A stretch of DNA of 64,000 nucleotides from Spirodela intermedia (GCA_902729315.2 LR746276.1:5716169-5780168); one strand, 5' to 3'; counted from the stretch's first letter, positions 34,441-47,009 are shown. Made by a program: numbers and translations. Notes: generated by a model from the letters alone, not told the origin.

Positions 34441-34760
34441 CCAACCTAGCACTCGCCGATGATGATCCCTCTCAGCGCGATCTTCTAGCACAGACAAGGT
34501 CGCCACCGGCATCAACAGCCGACCGACTGCTTTCCTCCTCGAGAACACTCCTCCAGCAGAGAAGACTCGACATCTCTGCCGACCAACCTAGCACTCTCTG
34601 ATGAGAACCTCTCTCAACGCGCTCTTCTAGCGAAGGCATCACCGCCGGCTTCAACAGCCGACCGATCGCTTCCCCTGCTTTTTTAACGCTGCGCCGCCGT
34701 CGCCGGCGGTAAGCCTCCTCTCTGCAGAATGCCCGAACTATTAAACCCGCGCAAGGCGGA
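34441..34760. repeat. Tandem 142-bp duplication, GC-rich
   Basis: 'ccaacctagcactc', 'cctctca.cgcg.tcttctagc' and 'tcaacagccgaccga.cgctt' occur from 34441 and again from 34583. This is the upstream side of the neurochondrin-like first exon, so probably its old promoter or 5' UTR. Confidence 0.7.
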
Positions 34761-34784
34761 GGGGAAAACGGGTGTGGCTTTTAA

Positions 34785-34998
34785 AGTCTGACAGGTACGG
34801 CACAACGGTCTTCTAGTCGCGAGGGGTTGTTTAACATTGACGTGCTTCCCAGCTCAATTCAGATCGACGGTCGCGTGCTCACCAGATGTTTGAGTTTATG
34901 ACACTACTAGAACAAAACGCAATGCACTATTATTTTATTAAAGCCAATTTGTGAAGCTGGAATTGTGAGACATGCCGCCGAGTTGTTGTCCGTAGATC
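34785..34998 (-). repeat. Family C 3' flank, copy 2
   Basis: Matches 17063-17258 ('gtctgacagg', 'acaacggtcttctagtc', 'tcccagctcaattca'). It defines the left edge of the duplicated C block. Confidence 0.65.
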
Positions 34999-35440
34999 TT
35001 ATGCTGAAGGAGGCGGCGGCGGCGCTTGGTAGACCAGAGACTTCACTTTGTTCGTGGCAGGGGCGGGCGGTGATGGCTTTGGCTTGCTGCCCAAAGACCT
35101 TCTCATCTTCTCGCCACCTGAAGAGACATCAAATACCGCATAGAGACGTTGTCTGAGGGCGAGCATGGGCAAAGAAATCCGGGCTCGAAAATGAGGTCAG
35201 TTCTCTCTCAAGAAATCCTACAAACAGATGGTGGATGATCCTTCTTGTTCCAAAGGGGTTCCAGAGAGAGAGGTAAACAGTACAGGAGCCTGAAGGGGAG
35301 GGCTTACCTTGGGACATTGCAGCCCCAGAAATTACCGAGAGCGCGAGGAGGAGAACGATGAAGCATAGCAGCACCGCGGCACCAGCTTTTGCCGGGAAGC
35401 GGTCGATCCTGGCAGAGGAGGCAACCGCCAAGTCAGCCAT
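34999..35440 (-). CDS. C2: intact family C secreted peptide precursor
   Basis: Exon 1 is 35308-35440 (133 nt) and exon 2 is 34999-35117 (119 nt). Donor CCAAG|GTAAGC and acceptor CTTCAG|GTGGCG join in phase 1, giving 83 aa. Residues 1-19 (MADLAVASSARIDRFPAKA) are polar and basic. Then GAAVLLCFIVLLLALSVISG forms a strong signal-peptide core. After it come MSQGGEKMRRSLGSKPKPSP, PAPATNKVKSLVYQAP and a PPPPSA end. Basic RR at about residue 50 is a possible processing site. N-(K/P)-V-(K/R)..(Y/F)(Q/R)..PPPPP aligns loosely with the end of B2. Codon use is GC-rich. No lesion is visible. C1 is its broken copy. The function is unknown; I infer an apoplastic signal peptide. Confidence 0.7.
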
Positions 35441-36660
35441 AGCAACGCCGGCGCCGCCGAAGGAGATGGAGGAGTTAGTTCGCACTGGAAGACGCAATGG
35501 TGGAGTACAGCTCGTTGAGATATAGAACGTTGACAAAGCGGATTTGCAGATACAAGCGGATTGGATGTGATGGGTTCGCTACCGACAGGGTTTGGCAGGT
35601 TAAGGAACAGGTTTAAATTATCTAAATAAGAAATAAAGCAATATATTGTTAAACAAAATCATATGAGAATATGTGCACTACAACATATTAAAAATTAGCT
35701 TTAATCATCTTTTCAAAAACAAATATCATCAGGCACTACTAGTGATCAGTAGTTTATGCTGACGACATCAGTCACTTGACAATGGTGGATGATGACATGA
35801 TGGCAATGATCCACAATGACAGGAGGATAGAACTTTGATAAACCTTTCCCAATAGGGATGATGACTGAACTAAAATCAAATCGTTTATCATATAAAAAAA
35901 TAAAATATTATGCATATATTATCGTCAATTTAGGATGGAGTTAAATATTACAATTACTTTAACAACGAAGGTACAGATAATTCCATTATTTAATCTTGAT
36001 TGAAATTATACCATTTTTAAAATATGAATTTTCAAAGATTTCATTATTTTTGTAAACGTGGTATTAACCATTTTCATTGTCTACACTATATGTTAATTCT
36101 CAAATATTGGGGTTAATCTTCAATGATACAAATAGATATGTTAGAATACATAAGTAATCAAATGTATACAACTAATTGTAATGAAAAAATAAGTGTTGAT
36201 GTTAGTTGAGTATTACATTCTACAAGAGTATTAGCTGAATTTTTCTAAAAAATTGACGTAGACTAATCTTTTGCACACGTAGAAGCTCTTGGTGTTAAAT
36301 TGATAGCAACATGAATCAAGATAAAAGGGTAGAGAGTGTTGAGATTTATTCTCAAAATAAGATTTGGTGAAAAAAAACTATCAACAGAAAAAGGGTCATT
36401 TTTGTGTTATTTTGATCAGTGTAGTATTTATTGCATAAGTGGATAACTTATGCACAAAAGTCTCCCATAAATTTGAGATTGATCAAAAGTATTTTAGATA
36501 AGTTACACATAGGTAAAAAATATCTAAGACATAGGTTATAGTCATAAGAAAATGACGATACAAAATGGAAAAGGAGAGGTATGTGAATGGCTTATTGTTT
36601 GAAGCCTTATATTTTTAGTGTATTGTTACACAATAGTCTAATACATCAACTCTCACAATA
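35441..36660 (-). repeat. C2 promoter region, shared with C1 upstream
   Basis: Collinear with 17634-18690: 'agcaatatattgtta', 'agtagtttatgctgacgacatcagtcacttgacaatggtgga', 'aagtggataacttatgcac'. It contains TTGACA within the shared phrase. No gene. Confidence 0.6.
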
Positions 36661-36766
36661 GAGAAGGGTAATGAAATATGCAACTTGTTATTATGCTATA
36701 TGATGATTAGGCTGTGAAATATTATTTCATATGAATCATATATTCTAATATATATAAAATTTACAT

Positions 36767-38406
36767 TAGGAAACATAAGTATCAAACATAAGAGAAATAA
36801 TTGAAAAATTTACTATATCAAGCATAACACATACACATGAAATCTATGCTAATATATGTTAGTATATGAATTGAAGATATTACTTAATATATGAAACCAC
36901 ATACCTCAATATGTTAGTATATGTAAAAGTTGTAACATACTATTCTATGTTCACATGTCATTATGACATATATTTTGTATTATTAAAAGATAAGAGTAAT
37001 TCATGCCCCCCCCCCCCCCCCCCCACAGTTCCTACACTGGCTCATTGAACACCATAGTGGGTAGGGTGACTTATTCTTTTCTTGGGAATTAAAATTGTGG
37101 TTACTGTTGGTTTCAGTCATCATAGGCAAAATGAGTTGTCCCTTGCAAACAGATCATAGAGTAACATTTTTTAATAACTTGTATTTGGCTCTCAATAGAT
37201 TCTAGTCCCTTAAGAGCTAGTCCCTTGGGTTACAATCATTACCTTAATTAACTAACTCATCAAAACACCACATTCATAACTCTAGGTAGACTGATTAGTT
37301 TTAGATTCTCAATTTTTGAGGATTATTGTGTACATGTAACACACTTTTAACAGTAGAAATCTATTAGTAACAACCCTTTTTAATGAAAGATATATGTAAA
37401 CCCTTCTAGATTTGAAGATTGAAAATCCTTTTTTGGGCAGACAAATGTGAGTTTTGAATGTAGAAGCTTTACAACCCAATGTTCCTTATTTTCTAATGAA
37501 CGACCTGAGAATATTAAATTTTAAGTTCAAGTTAGTTGAAAAAATCTTGGCTGAGGTTTATTATTTTATATGGATGTGACTTTTAAATTTTAAGAGCTTA
37601 GAACAACCGTAGATTAATCATTCATGGTTCTTTCAACTATTATGAATAAATGTGCAATATATTCTGAGTTTTAAGATATTCTTTCTTTTTTGTCATATTG
37701 TACTTGATTTATACAGAACTTTGTTTTCATGGGTTAAATCCTTTTCTTAAAAGTATACAAATACAGTTGAACAATTACATGTTATCTCAAGTTTTGATTG
37801 GGTTTTTTAGCAAACCTTGGTATACAATGTCCACATCATTAAACAGTTAATATCTTTGTGATACAAAATATCAATTTTATCATTATGTTCATTCTGTCAA
37901 CAGAAATCATTACTAATTGAAAAATCCACAAAGACTAAAGCACAATACTATCTTCTTTTAAGTATTTTTCCTAAAAAATGCAGCTCGAAACTTAATCTAC
38001 TGAAGAGCTAAGAGTTAATCATCGTTTGGTTTCTCTCTCTTTATTCACTCCCTTTACCTTCATCAAAGGTTTGCTACTTTATATTCAGTTGATTGCAAAT
38101 GAGAACAAAGCATCAATGAAGAGTATTAGGAAAGAAAACATAAATAGGCTTCGATTTTTGATAATTATTTTGTTACAGATTGGCTACTCGTGTCAAGATG
38201 ACTTTACGAAAATAATGAGCAAAAGAGGAATGAAGCTTTTAGGGATTTTGGCTATGACTCAATAAAATACATCATTGCGTTCTACATCACTGCTGAATAA
38301 ATAACATGACTGAGGCCAGCAGGTCCATATGATCATTCTTTTCTTCGTCTTTGCCAGTGAAAACCGTCGGGTGGCGGCGGCGCGGGATAAAGCTGAGTCG
38401 ACCGGG
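36767..38406. repeat. Segmental duplication, copy 1 (A3 3' side)
   Basis: Closely matches 49227-50852 throughout, at a constant offset of about 12.44-12.46 kb ('tatcaaacataagag', 'ggcaaccgtagattaatcattcatggttctttcaacta', 'gaagagctaagagttaatcatc'). The match carries on into A3/A4. A run of 19 C at 37006-37024 corresponds to only 7 C at 49463-49469. No gene is present within it. Confidence 0.8.
37006..37024. repeat. Poly-C tract, 19 bases
   Basis: Uninterrupted C run, expanded relative to the 7-C run in the duplicate at 49463-49469. G-quadruplex or assembly slippage is possible. Confidence 0.9.
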
Positions 38407-38757
38407 CTACCTGAGAGGCGGCGGGCTGAAAAATTGGCTGATGGGGTTCTTGGATATCGGAGACGGCGGCCGATAATGTACTTTCAACACTCGGAATCTC
38501 GCCCTCATCTCTGTCCGATACTCCCCCATCTCTCTAGCCTGAACCCCTTTAGCTCCGGGAGAGCTCGAATGCCAACGATCAACGGCCGGAGGAGTCATGT
38601 GACGAGTTTCAGTTTCAACGGGAGTCGGACGGGAACCTGAGACGAAGCAGCAGAAGCCGTCGAGAATGAGAAAGGCAGCGACGAGTGTTGTGGCTAGGGA
38701 AACGGGCAGGCGGTGTCTTCCACGGGCGAGGGGAAAGAACGCAGCAGACGAGCCCAT
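38407..38757 (-). CDS. A3: intact family A CIF-like secreted peptide precursor
   Basis: Single exon, 116 aa, from the family ATG at 38757. Residues 1-41 form a signal peptide: MGSSAAFFPLARGRHRLPVS, then LATTLVAAFLILDGFCCFVSG. The middle holds TPPAVDRWHSSSPGAKGV and the conserved EMGEYRTEMRARFRVLKV. The C-terminus is HYRPPSPISKNPISQFFSPP then PLR, giving PPSP-x3-NP-x4-F-x-PPP. The Gly after Tyr is Arg here. Basic residues before the motif suggest proteolytic release of a ~20-residue peptide. Upstream lie a TATAAA box and two W-box motifs. Start, core and motif are all intact, and it is duplicated as A4. The CIF-like label rests on spacing and a few residues; an IDA-like or novel class is possible. 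Confidence 0.75.
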   Translation of the reverse strand: MGSSAAFFPLARGRHRLPVSLATTLVAAFLILDGFCCFVSGSRPTPVETETRHMTPPAVDRWHSSSPGAKGVQAREMGEYRTEMRARFRVLKVHYRPPSPISKNPISQFFSPPPLR

Positions 38758-38812
38758 GATTCCCGTGGTGCTTCCCAGCAGAGGGCGATGGAGTTTGGCG
38801 AGTTTTTCCTTC

Positions 38813-38818
38813 TTTATA
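38813..38818 (-). promoter_or_regulatory. TATA box of A3
   Basis: TATAAA on the minus strand, 56-61 nt upstream of the A3 ATG. A4 has the related AATATAAGG at the same place. Confidence 0.6.
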
Positions 38819-38877
38819 TTGACGAGTTCCTACTCAGTTGCCACCTCGTTCTCGCTGAGACCATGACGAGTTGATTT

Positions 38878-38900
38878 TTGACCGATGTTAGGTGTTGACT
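38878..38900 (+). promoter_or_regulatory. Paired W-box motifs upstream of A3
   Basis: TTGACC (38878-38883) and TTGACT (38895-38900), 121 and 138 nt before the ATG, inside a phrase kept in A1, A2, A4 and partly D1. TTGAC[C/T] is the WRKY binding core. Confidence 0.5.
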
Positions 38901-40272
38901 CTTCCATTGATCAGGTCCACCACGCGTTTCCTCTCCAATTTTCTTTCCCGGACAAATTAATTATGAAAATATATAAATATTTTTTTTTAAAAATAGATTA
39001 CCCTGCTTTTTGAAGCCTCCTGTTTTTCAACATTATTGTCCACAGCGCATTAACTTCAATGTCTGGGCACTGATGAGATAACGACCATTATTGACATCGT
39101 GAAATGACAATATTATCAACACGTCAGGATGCCGACGAGTCACTCGCCTCCATTGACAATTACGGACTAGTAAAGACCTCGACAACAACCGCAGGCTTGC
39201 TCATTTGGCTGTTCAGACTGAGACAACTGTCCATGTCTCATGTTCGCATAGGAAACATGACCTCGTCTTAGGATTAAGGATGACTTCGTATAAAAATATG
39301 ACAATCAACTCATTTAAAACGTGTTTGCCATTGATCTTGAGTCAATGATTTACAGCGCATTAAATAAAAAAGAGAAAGTACTTATCGATGAAGGAAACCT
39401 AATTCTTAAACATGATGTCATGAATGACTTCAAGTGGGATACCTTCTATGTAAAATCGGGACGCGTCATAGAAAGAGACGCATCAAATAGATCAATTTTG
39501 CTTCATCATAAGCTGCGAAGTGTTTGTTATACAAGAAAATGGCGATATCTCATACCTAGTATCAGCTGTGGCCTGCAATTCTAGGGATTAACTTGAATAA
39601 AATATATGAATTGTTTATGTGTTGGCAGGCCATCGTCTTCCAATTTACACGAGAACAATTAAATCTTGATTTGATTCCATCATATTGTACACAATAAGTA
39701 GATGCCCGAGATATAGTGCTGTTTAAACTATCCAATGACCATGTATGTGCTTCAAATGATCTTCTGTTTTACTTTTAAATCAAACTTTTGTGTTCACCGC
39801 CCGCTAAACGAATCCTAACATTGACCAGAATATGATGAATTCAAATTCGACAATGGGAATAGATCTCTCTACGTCCCTGTTGTTTCGAATATCAGCAATT
39901 TCATACTATTGTTTTCAAAGGACGAGTTAATCGGTAGTTATGAAAGGCTTTCTCGTCCCTCTCGTGACCTGGTTTCTTCGTTCCCTCTCCACCCTTCCAA
40001 GGGGGCTCGGCAGTTTTATGACCTCCTAAGAGCTCTCTCTCTCTCTCATCTCTCTCCCGCATCACTGAACTGTTGCAGTTATCGAGAGACGGCAACATCC
40101 GAGTGCACACAAGTTAAAGGGACCACGGATCGGAAGCCAAAAAGCAGTATGAGATTCAACGTATAGTATGTCAGAATTCTTCCCTTACTGCTTACATGCA
40201 AGAAGAACTCACTGTTTCAGGTGTAACGGCAGTGAGTCCTGTCTTCAGACTCAAAAGTTGATGACATGTCAA
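38901..40272 (-). repeat. Spacer and B 3' flank, copy 4
   Basis: Collinear with 5720-6827, 19312-20754 and 51330-52790. An 87-codon frame at 39321-39584 is open only in this copy. A CT tract is at 40032-40048. Confidence 0.6.
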
Positions 40273-40600
40273 TTATACAGGACGCGGCGGTGAAGGACGG
40301 AAAGTCGCCCTGAACGGGTTCGGGTTCGGCGACGGCGGACGCCGGCCTCTTTGAACGTAGGATTGTCCTCCGTGCTGCAGGAAATTCCAGCGTCTCTTCC
40401 TCTGGGCCAAATTTCCTGCCGGGTAGACCGTCTCCCGCAGAGCCATGTCGCCATTAAGTGGCGCTTTTAAGCTCACTCCAACGCCAGCATCAAAGTGTCA
40501 TAGCTATCAGGGATAGATAATAGTGTCTGCTGCTCGTTAAAGATACACGTAATCCAAGTTTCCTTAACGGGGAGTAGCTCTGAGGTAGTACCTGAGAGAA
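40273..40600 (-). pseudogene. B4: family B precursor without signal exon
   Basis: Exon 2 (40273 to about 40490) begins as in B2 (LKAPLNGDMALRETV), then a two-base insertion and a later compensating change alter the acidic middle before the frame returns at RGRRPPSPNPNPFRATFRP, ending PSPPRPV. The acceptor is TTG in place of TAG. The region that should be exon 1 holds only its last codons (GCTTCTCTCAGGTAC) joined to an inserted 'aggtagtacctgaga' duplication. The ATG, the signal core and the promoter TATA are gone. The mature motif is preserved in a gene that cannot be expressed normally. Confidence 0.7.
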
Positions 40601-41340
40601 GCCGTTCAGCAAACACCTGAGGGAGTAGCTCCGTGAAAAGGTAGTACCTGAGATAGTGTCTGCTGATCTCGGTGTTTGCGAACAATGGGCTCCGTGCTTT
40701 ATGTCCACACGATCGGCCTTGACAAATTTCTTATAATCCAATTATACAAGATAAATACTCAAGTTAGTTCTTACTGAAATCATTTTTTTAGTGGAGAACG
40801 AATATAATTTCTTCGTCGTTTCATCTCATCAATTTCCTGAACTTTATTTTCTTCAGCTATTTCTCATTTTGGTTCTCGATTTAGTTCTGTCAGGAGCTTT
40901 TGGGGAAACGTGTCCGTTGGGTCTTCTCTGATATCCTCATTAACTTTAAAACGACTAAGATTAATTATTTTGTCATGATATTAACACCATATGCGGGTCA
41001 CAAACTATGTGAACTTAAAAACATAATAATCTTTCCCAGAATCATCCACCAATAACGCGGTACTTAAGAATTCTAGGCGAAGGACACGTACTCATTGCGT
41101 ACGAAGTGTCCTCGCCCCATGTTCAACGTCTCACCAAAAATTTCATCGGTCAGATAGAACGGTAGGAAAAGAGGATTCGATACAGATCAACCCTAAAATC
41201 GCTTAGGATAACCGAAGTTCTGCAATAATCATGGATCTCAACCAGATCTACTCAATTAAGGGAGGATTCGATGTATTCATGGACTAATGGAGGTAACGAT
41301 GGCTCTGCCTGAACAAAGTTTTGGGCATTAAAATGAGATT
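40600..41340 (-). repeat. Family B distal 5' flank, copy 4
   Basis: Collinear with 7340-8000 and 21350-21740. It includes 'gtagtacctgag' twice (40587-40600 and 40639-40652), the scar of the B4 rearrangement. No gene. Confidence 0.55.
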
Positions 41341-41439
41341 TTATCTAACGTCTGGAAGGTGGCAGAGCTTTTTTATTAGAGTTACGAATAGTCTGAATTG
41401 TAGGTGGGAAGAGTTCAATCGTGTGCTTGTTTTGTCAAT

Positions 41440-42010
41440 GGTGGTAGCTGTTAAGTTACCTGCTGGATTATGTAATTTTCCTATGTTGCACCCGTGGGAT
41501 GACTGTGACAAGGTTAGTGTAGAGGCATTCAGGTATCATAGTATCTCATTCTTTCATGATACTGTAAAATCATACTAAAGTCCTGTTTAGTTTTGGTAAA
41601 TATATAAGCTTCATTTTCAATACTAAAATCCTATCCTTTTGATTTTCCATCTGTGACATGCCTTTCGACGTTTGATCAGTTAGAATATGAGCCGATTTTG
41701 ACGCCTCTATAGATCGTCATCTTAGAGGGTGAACTCATCAAACTTCCAACAGGAAATACTTTGATGGAGGAAGAAAATATGATCGATGCCATTATCTTCC
41801 TTTAAAGAAAACAAGAAGAACCACGCTCGTCGGCCACCATTTCCAGCGAGTTGTCCAGGCCGCAAATGTCGCTCTCGAGTAAGAACCCGTCGACGTCCAA
41901 GAAGCATAGATCCAGTCGAAGCTTCAAGATGCAGAAACTTGCTTGAAGACAGACCTGACACTGAAGGTCAACAGCTGATCCACTGCTGGCCAGCTAAGTG
42001 CGAACCCGTC
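41440..42010 (+). repeat. Unknown module J, copy 2
   Basis: It shares 'tagaatatgagccgattttgacgc' and 'cttccaacaggaaatactttgatggagg' with 22240-22420 and 47120-47230. The plus frame is broken by stops. The segment continues with 'aagaagaaccacgctcgtcgg', which is shared with 47250-47290. Confidence 0.5.
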
Positions 42011-42039
42011 AACATTTCAAAACAAAGTTAAACAGTATA

Positions 42040-42260
42040 AAGACTAAAAGACGCAGAACATTGTATTAGCCTATAGTATTTCTCTGATGAACACCAAAAG
42101 ACCTTTTTCCTTCCAACAACCGTCGTCAACTCCTCTCCTCCTATGCGGCTGTAGTTTATCCTAAGATTTCCAGATCTCCTCTATCTCCAAAGATGAGAGT
42201 GCCATTTAGGCATGAGCGACCGTCTCCGATGACAAATGTTTCAGTTAGGCGAGAGTAACA
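42040..42260. repeat. Unknown module K, copy 2
   Basis: 'agacgcagaa', 'tttctctgatgaacac', 'atctccaaagatgagagtgccatttaggcatgagcgacc' recur at 47520-47830, and a diverged form at 12720-13020. No coding evidence. Confidence 0.5.
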
Positions 42261-42679
42261 ATGTTGTTAGAGAATGAGATCAAATTTATGACTTAATGGG
42301 TCTACAAAGAAGCCTGATAGCCAAACGAAAAGGAGAAAGTAATAAGGCAAAATGTCTACAAAATAATAAATGATATGGAGAAGGACAAATGTGCTGTAAT
42401 AAGGCACCACAAATTAAATGTGATCCAAAGAGTACGACTATGTCTCATGAGTATTAAATAGAGAAGGGAGGATATCCAATAGTCAATAAGGAATTGATTA
42501 CAAAAGTATGTAAGGTTAATGAAGCAATAATATCAGCCACTAGATGGGAGAGGAGGAGAAGCTGAAATCTTGATTTCAGTCACCGGAGAGAAAATGGTTT
42601 CTCGTGCATGAAATCAGTCCTAAACAATAGTATAAAGTAGAGATGGGGTCTAGACAAACCTCTTTGAAAAACAAGTTGA

Positions 42680-45320
42680 TTGAGTCACCTTCACAAATCT
42701 CCCCCTTGACATAGTCAACATGGACAATTTCAAACTTCATACTGAAAACTCCATCAGCTCTTCATAACTACAATATAAAAAAAAAGTTATATACCTTCTC
42801 CAAACATAAGGTTAATTTCAAATTCTGGAACTCAGATCAGGTTCAAATAGTGTTGGAACTTTGAAAATGAAAGAGACTTTGTTAACATGTCAACTGGATT
42901 ATTTTTGGTATGTCTTTTGCAGATTAATTTCTCAATTAGAAATTATATTGTGATGAAATAATATTAGACATCAATGTGTTTTGTATTTTTGCGATATGTT
43001 TGATCTTTGACTATGTGAATAGTGCTCTAATTGTCACAATATATAATAATAAAATTCTGGAATGAATTAAGTTTATAGAACAAATCTCTTAACCATGTAG
43101 TTTCCTGTAAAGTCTCTATAAAAGTCATTAACTCTATTTTTATAGTCGATAATATGATGGTAGATTGTAAGGAAGCTTTTCAACTAACAATAGATCTATT
43201 AAAAATGATACATAATTAGTTAGTAACCTCTTTTTATCAAGATCTCCAGAAAAATCTGAATAGTAAAATCTAGTCAAGGTATCATCCATTTTCCCAAACT
43301 ATAAACATGTATTACTAATACCTTGTTAGTACTTAAAAATCTCTCTTAACTACATGTCAATGTGCTTTACTTGGATTTTCATATAACAACCAATAACACT
43401 GACTCCACATGGTATATTAAGAAGTGTGTCAATCATGAGATACATCATGCAGCTTATTGCACTAGAGTACATAACATGTGACATAAATACTTCATCTCTT
43501 TTGGGGACTGTAGTGATAACGAATTTAAAAACTTAAATTGAGCAGCAAAAAGGGTATTAACGAGCTTGGCATCTCATATGCCAAAGAGGTTAAGTACCTT
43601 CTCAATATACTTTGCTTGAGTCAAATATAATTTGCTCTTACCCTAATTTCTTCAGATATCCATTTTGAAAATCTTCTTGGCTGCTTTCAAATATTTTATC
43701 TTGAATTAATTATTGAGCAAAACTTTTATCTGAAATATTTTTCTGCGATTAACATGTGATCAACATGAAGTAACAAATAAAGGAAGGAATCACTTAATAA
43801 TTTTCTAATATAAACCCAATTGTCAAATTTACTCCAGGAGAATTTATGTTGTGTCATAAATACATCAAATCTCTTTTTTTATAACACTACTTATGAGATT
43901 GCTCAAGACTATAGAGATTTCTTAATAAACAAATATGATTGTTTTTTCCTTCAAGTGACTACATATAGATTTTTTCTTCAAGATTATACCATATAGAAAG
44001 GCTGTTTTGACATCAATCTATTCTAACTCTAGATTATATGATGCAACTAGGGATATTAAGACACATATTGAACTATGTTTAACAACATGTGAAAAATTAT
44101 AATTATAATTAATACCTTTTACATAACTATATCACTTTGTGACTAACTGCACCTTGTATTTAACATCATCAACATGTGGAGTGTCTCCTTTCTTTTCGAA
44201 GACCCACCAACATGTAGAGTATCTAGTCAATGACTTTCTATCCTTTGAGAGCCTCCACCAATTTTCAAATCTAATTTTTATGGAGAGATTCAATTTCTTC
44301 CTCCATAGAAACTAGCCATTTGTTCACATACTCATAAAATATAATATCTTACTCTAAAAATTTGGAAGGCTAGTTGGAGTCAAAACTCTCCTCTACTATG
44401 GTCAATACATTAGCAACCATGTTAATACAATCATACTTCAACGGTGATCTAGTATTTCTCCTTGACTAATTTCAAGAGAGAGTAATTCTGAATTTGTGGG
44501 TGCATGTCAGGCACCATAACATATTATCATTGGGAATAGACTTTATGTGAAATTTATAACTTCACCTAATCCAAAACATTACCATAAAATTTTGTATTTT
44601 GTAGGCCAAACATCTTTAGTCTAGGATGAAAAAATACAACCTCATCAAAGGTAACATTCCTCTCCATTAAAACCTTATTAAAAGAGATTTAGGATTATGA
44701 AGCTATAACTTGTAACCCTAGACTCTAGAGGTATAACTGAGGAAAATAGACTATTTTACATTTGGCTCTAACTTTCATCATTAATATGGATATAGGTTGA
44801 GCAACCAAAAACTCTTAAATCTGAATAATCAAGAGGATTATCTAACCAGATTTTTTTAGGAGTTTTGTAGTCAATGGTGGATGTTGGAGATTGGTTCACA
44901 AGATGATATACTGTGAACACCACTTTTCCCTAAAAATCTTGATTAAGACCTGCATTATAAAGTATATAACATACTCTTTCTATAAAAGTTCTATTTATTC
45001 TTTTTGTTACCCCATTTTACTATGAAGTATATTGTGTTGGATAGTATCTTAGTTTCTACATGAATCATTAAATTTAGTTGAGCAAAACTAGAAATTATTG
45101 TCAATTCTAAGCTTCATAATTTTTTTCGTTGTATGATTTTCGATCAAAGTCTCAATTACTTAAACTACATAAATACTTCATTTTTTATGCTTAAGCATGA
45201 ACATACAAATTTTTTGACAAAACTTATTAATAAATGATAGAAAATAATGAGCACCTCCTTTTGAAAGGACACAAGAAGGACCCCCAAAGATTTGAATATA
45301 TATAATTAAGAGTATCTTTA
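42680..45320 (-). mobile_element. Ty1/copia remnant 1
   Basis: Minus-strand pol debris, heavily broken. It is collinear with 61140-63370, which carries clearer copia motifs. Shared phrases include 'caacatgtg.agtg.ctc.ttt' and 'aatcaagaggattatctaac'. No frame above about 70 codons remains. Confidence 0.6.
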
Positions 45321-45639
45321 GTCTTGTGCATTGCTATTTTGACTATAACTTTCTTGTGTTTATTTAAAATACAATGTTTCATAGAAATGACATTATCAGT
45401 ACTTTATCTACAAAGCAAGTCTCTCTTATTTAATAGATTTTTTTTTCTCATGCATATGTGCCAACCTCATATGCCACAATTTAGTGACATCTTCTTTCAT
45501 AGAGGTAGATGCTTCAAATTGATCGTCATCATGGACCAATAGAAGTGGAGGTAGATGCAATAGTGTTCTAGTGCAATTTTTTTGTCAAAATGGAAGTAAA
45601 GGTTTTGACCCATGGGGCACATTTGTTACTTCACTAATT

Positions 45640-46620
45640 GGATCTTACTCCTGCTCTTCTTGTGCTCTGAGTAGAAGGGTTGTGAGAACTCTCATATTGC
45701 TGAATTCCAACTACCCATGGCTTGTGGAAATGAACTGTTGGCCTTACTTCTTTCTGTGTTTCTGCTAGTGGATGAGATAAGATGACTATCTTCAGGTTTC
45801 GAATGTAGGCCTTCCAACGATCCCATGGCCTTACTAGTTCTAGGGTTCCATGCAACCCTCAAAGTCTCCAACAGTTTGTCGGTCAGTTGTGTCATTTCCA
45901 TGACTTTGCACAGCCCCATGGGTTTAAACATGGTTAGCTCCGAAATAATTTCTTCCTTCAAGCCCTTGATGAACGTATTTTTCATGATGTTTTTTGGGAT
46001 TCCTGGTAGGAATGCCGATAGGGCCTCGAAATCACGCTTGTACTCCGCTACCATCCCTTTTTTCTTTTGAGGTTCAGAAACTTACAGTAGAGGTTTCCTA
46101 AACTTACAGATCCGAAATGCTGCAGCAACTGTGTATTGAGGCCTTGCCAGATCTTGAATGAATAGCGGAAGTTGGTCTAGTGAAACAACGTTAAAGCATC
46201 TCTTTTGAAACTCGTCGCCACTGTCGGCACCTTCTCATCTTCTGATACACCGTTCACGGTGAAATACAGCTCTAATTGAAATAGCAAACCATCGGAGTTC
46301 TCCCTACGGCAAAAACGAATGTCCCACCGGCGGCCTCATTTGCCCATCTCAGCATTCCCAGTCCTGCTATTGGGGGTTCCATGGATTGTCGAAACTTTTT
46401 GGTCATTAGGTGGGTTCTTGTCGGCAAGTGTGCCCCGAGCTGGTTGGTATTGTTATTCCTTTTTTCTATTGTCATTGTTCTGACCTTCAGCTAGTCAATC
46501 TGATGCAAGAGTCGGCTGAACATGTGTGAAATGTTCTTCTCCAGCTGATCCATGTACCCCTATAGTTTGCAAGTGTGCTCCATTGCCTCTCAGCAGTTGT
46601 TGCTGAGCGATGGATTCTAA
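45640..46620 (-). mobile_element. Ty3/gypsy gag remnant
   Basis: The minus frame at 45692-46054 reads VAEYKRDFEALSAFLPGIPK, then FIKGLKEEIISEL and FKPMGLCKVMEMTQ, the standard plant retrotransposon gag pattern. Upstream (46272-46475) is a typical N-terminal gag linker. At 46640-46790 a GA repeat and leader-like sequence follow. Stops separate the frames; there is no pol on this side. Confidence 0.7.
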
Positions 46621-47009
46621 TTCTAACACCTACTATTACCAACTCGAGGGGAGAGTAACACCTAGATCCAACATAGAGAGAGGCAGAGAGAGAGAGAGAG
46701 AGAAACGAAGAACATAGAAGAGGGAAATAAAGGTTAGGCTTTCGGCAGAATTCCTAAACTATATGCGGTCCCCACTTCACCTCGTTATATAAAATGAGAG
46801 GCCCACAATCTAACTTAGAGTCCCCACTACTAGGCTGCTTCTCTGCGTCCAGCTGACATATGGTTGGCACTATCTGTTTCGTATTTGAGCCAATCCTCTT
46901 CATCCTATGAGGCTCTGTTCGGCCTAGTGGTCGAACATTAGACCTTGTGGATGTCATTTTGGCATTCAAGTATCATAATATCTCATCCTTATATATATAT
47001 ATTATAAGA

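Noticed and set aside
39321-39584. 87-codon plus frame in the A-B spacer
   Set aside because: The other four copies of the spacer are broken by stops or shifts in this frame, so coding is not conserved.
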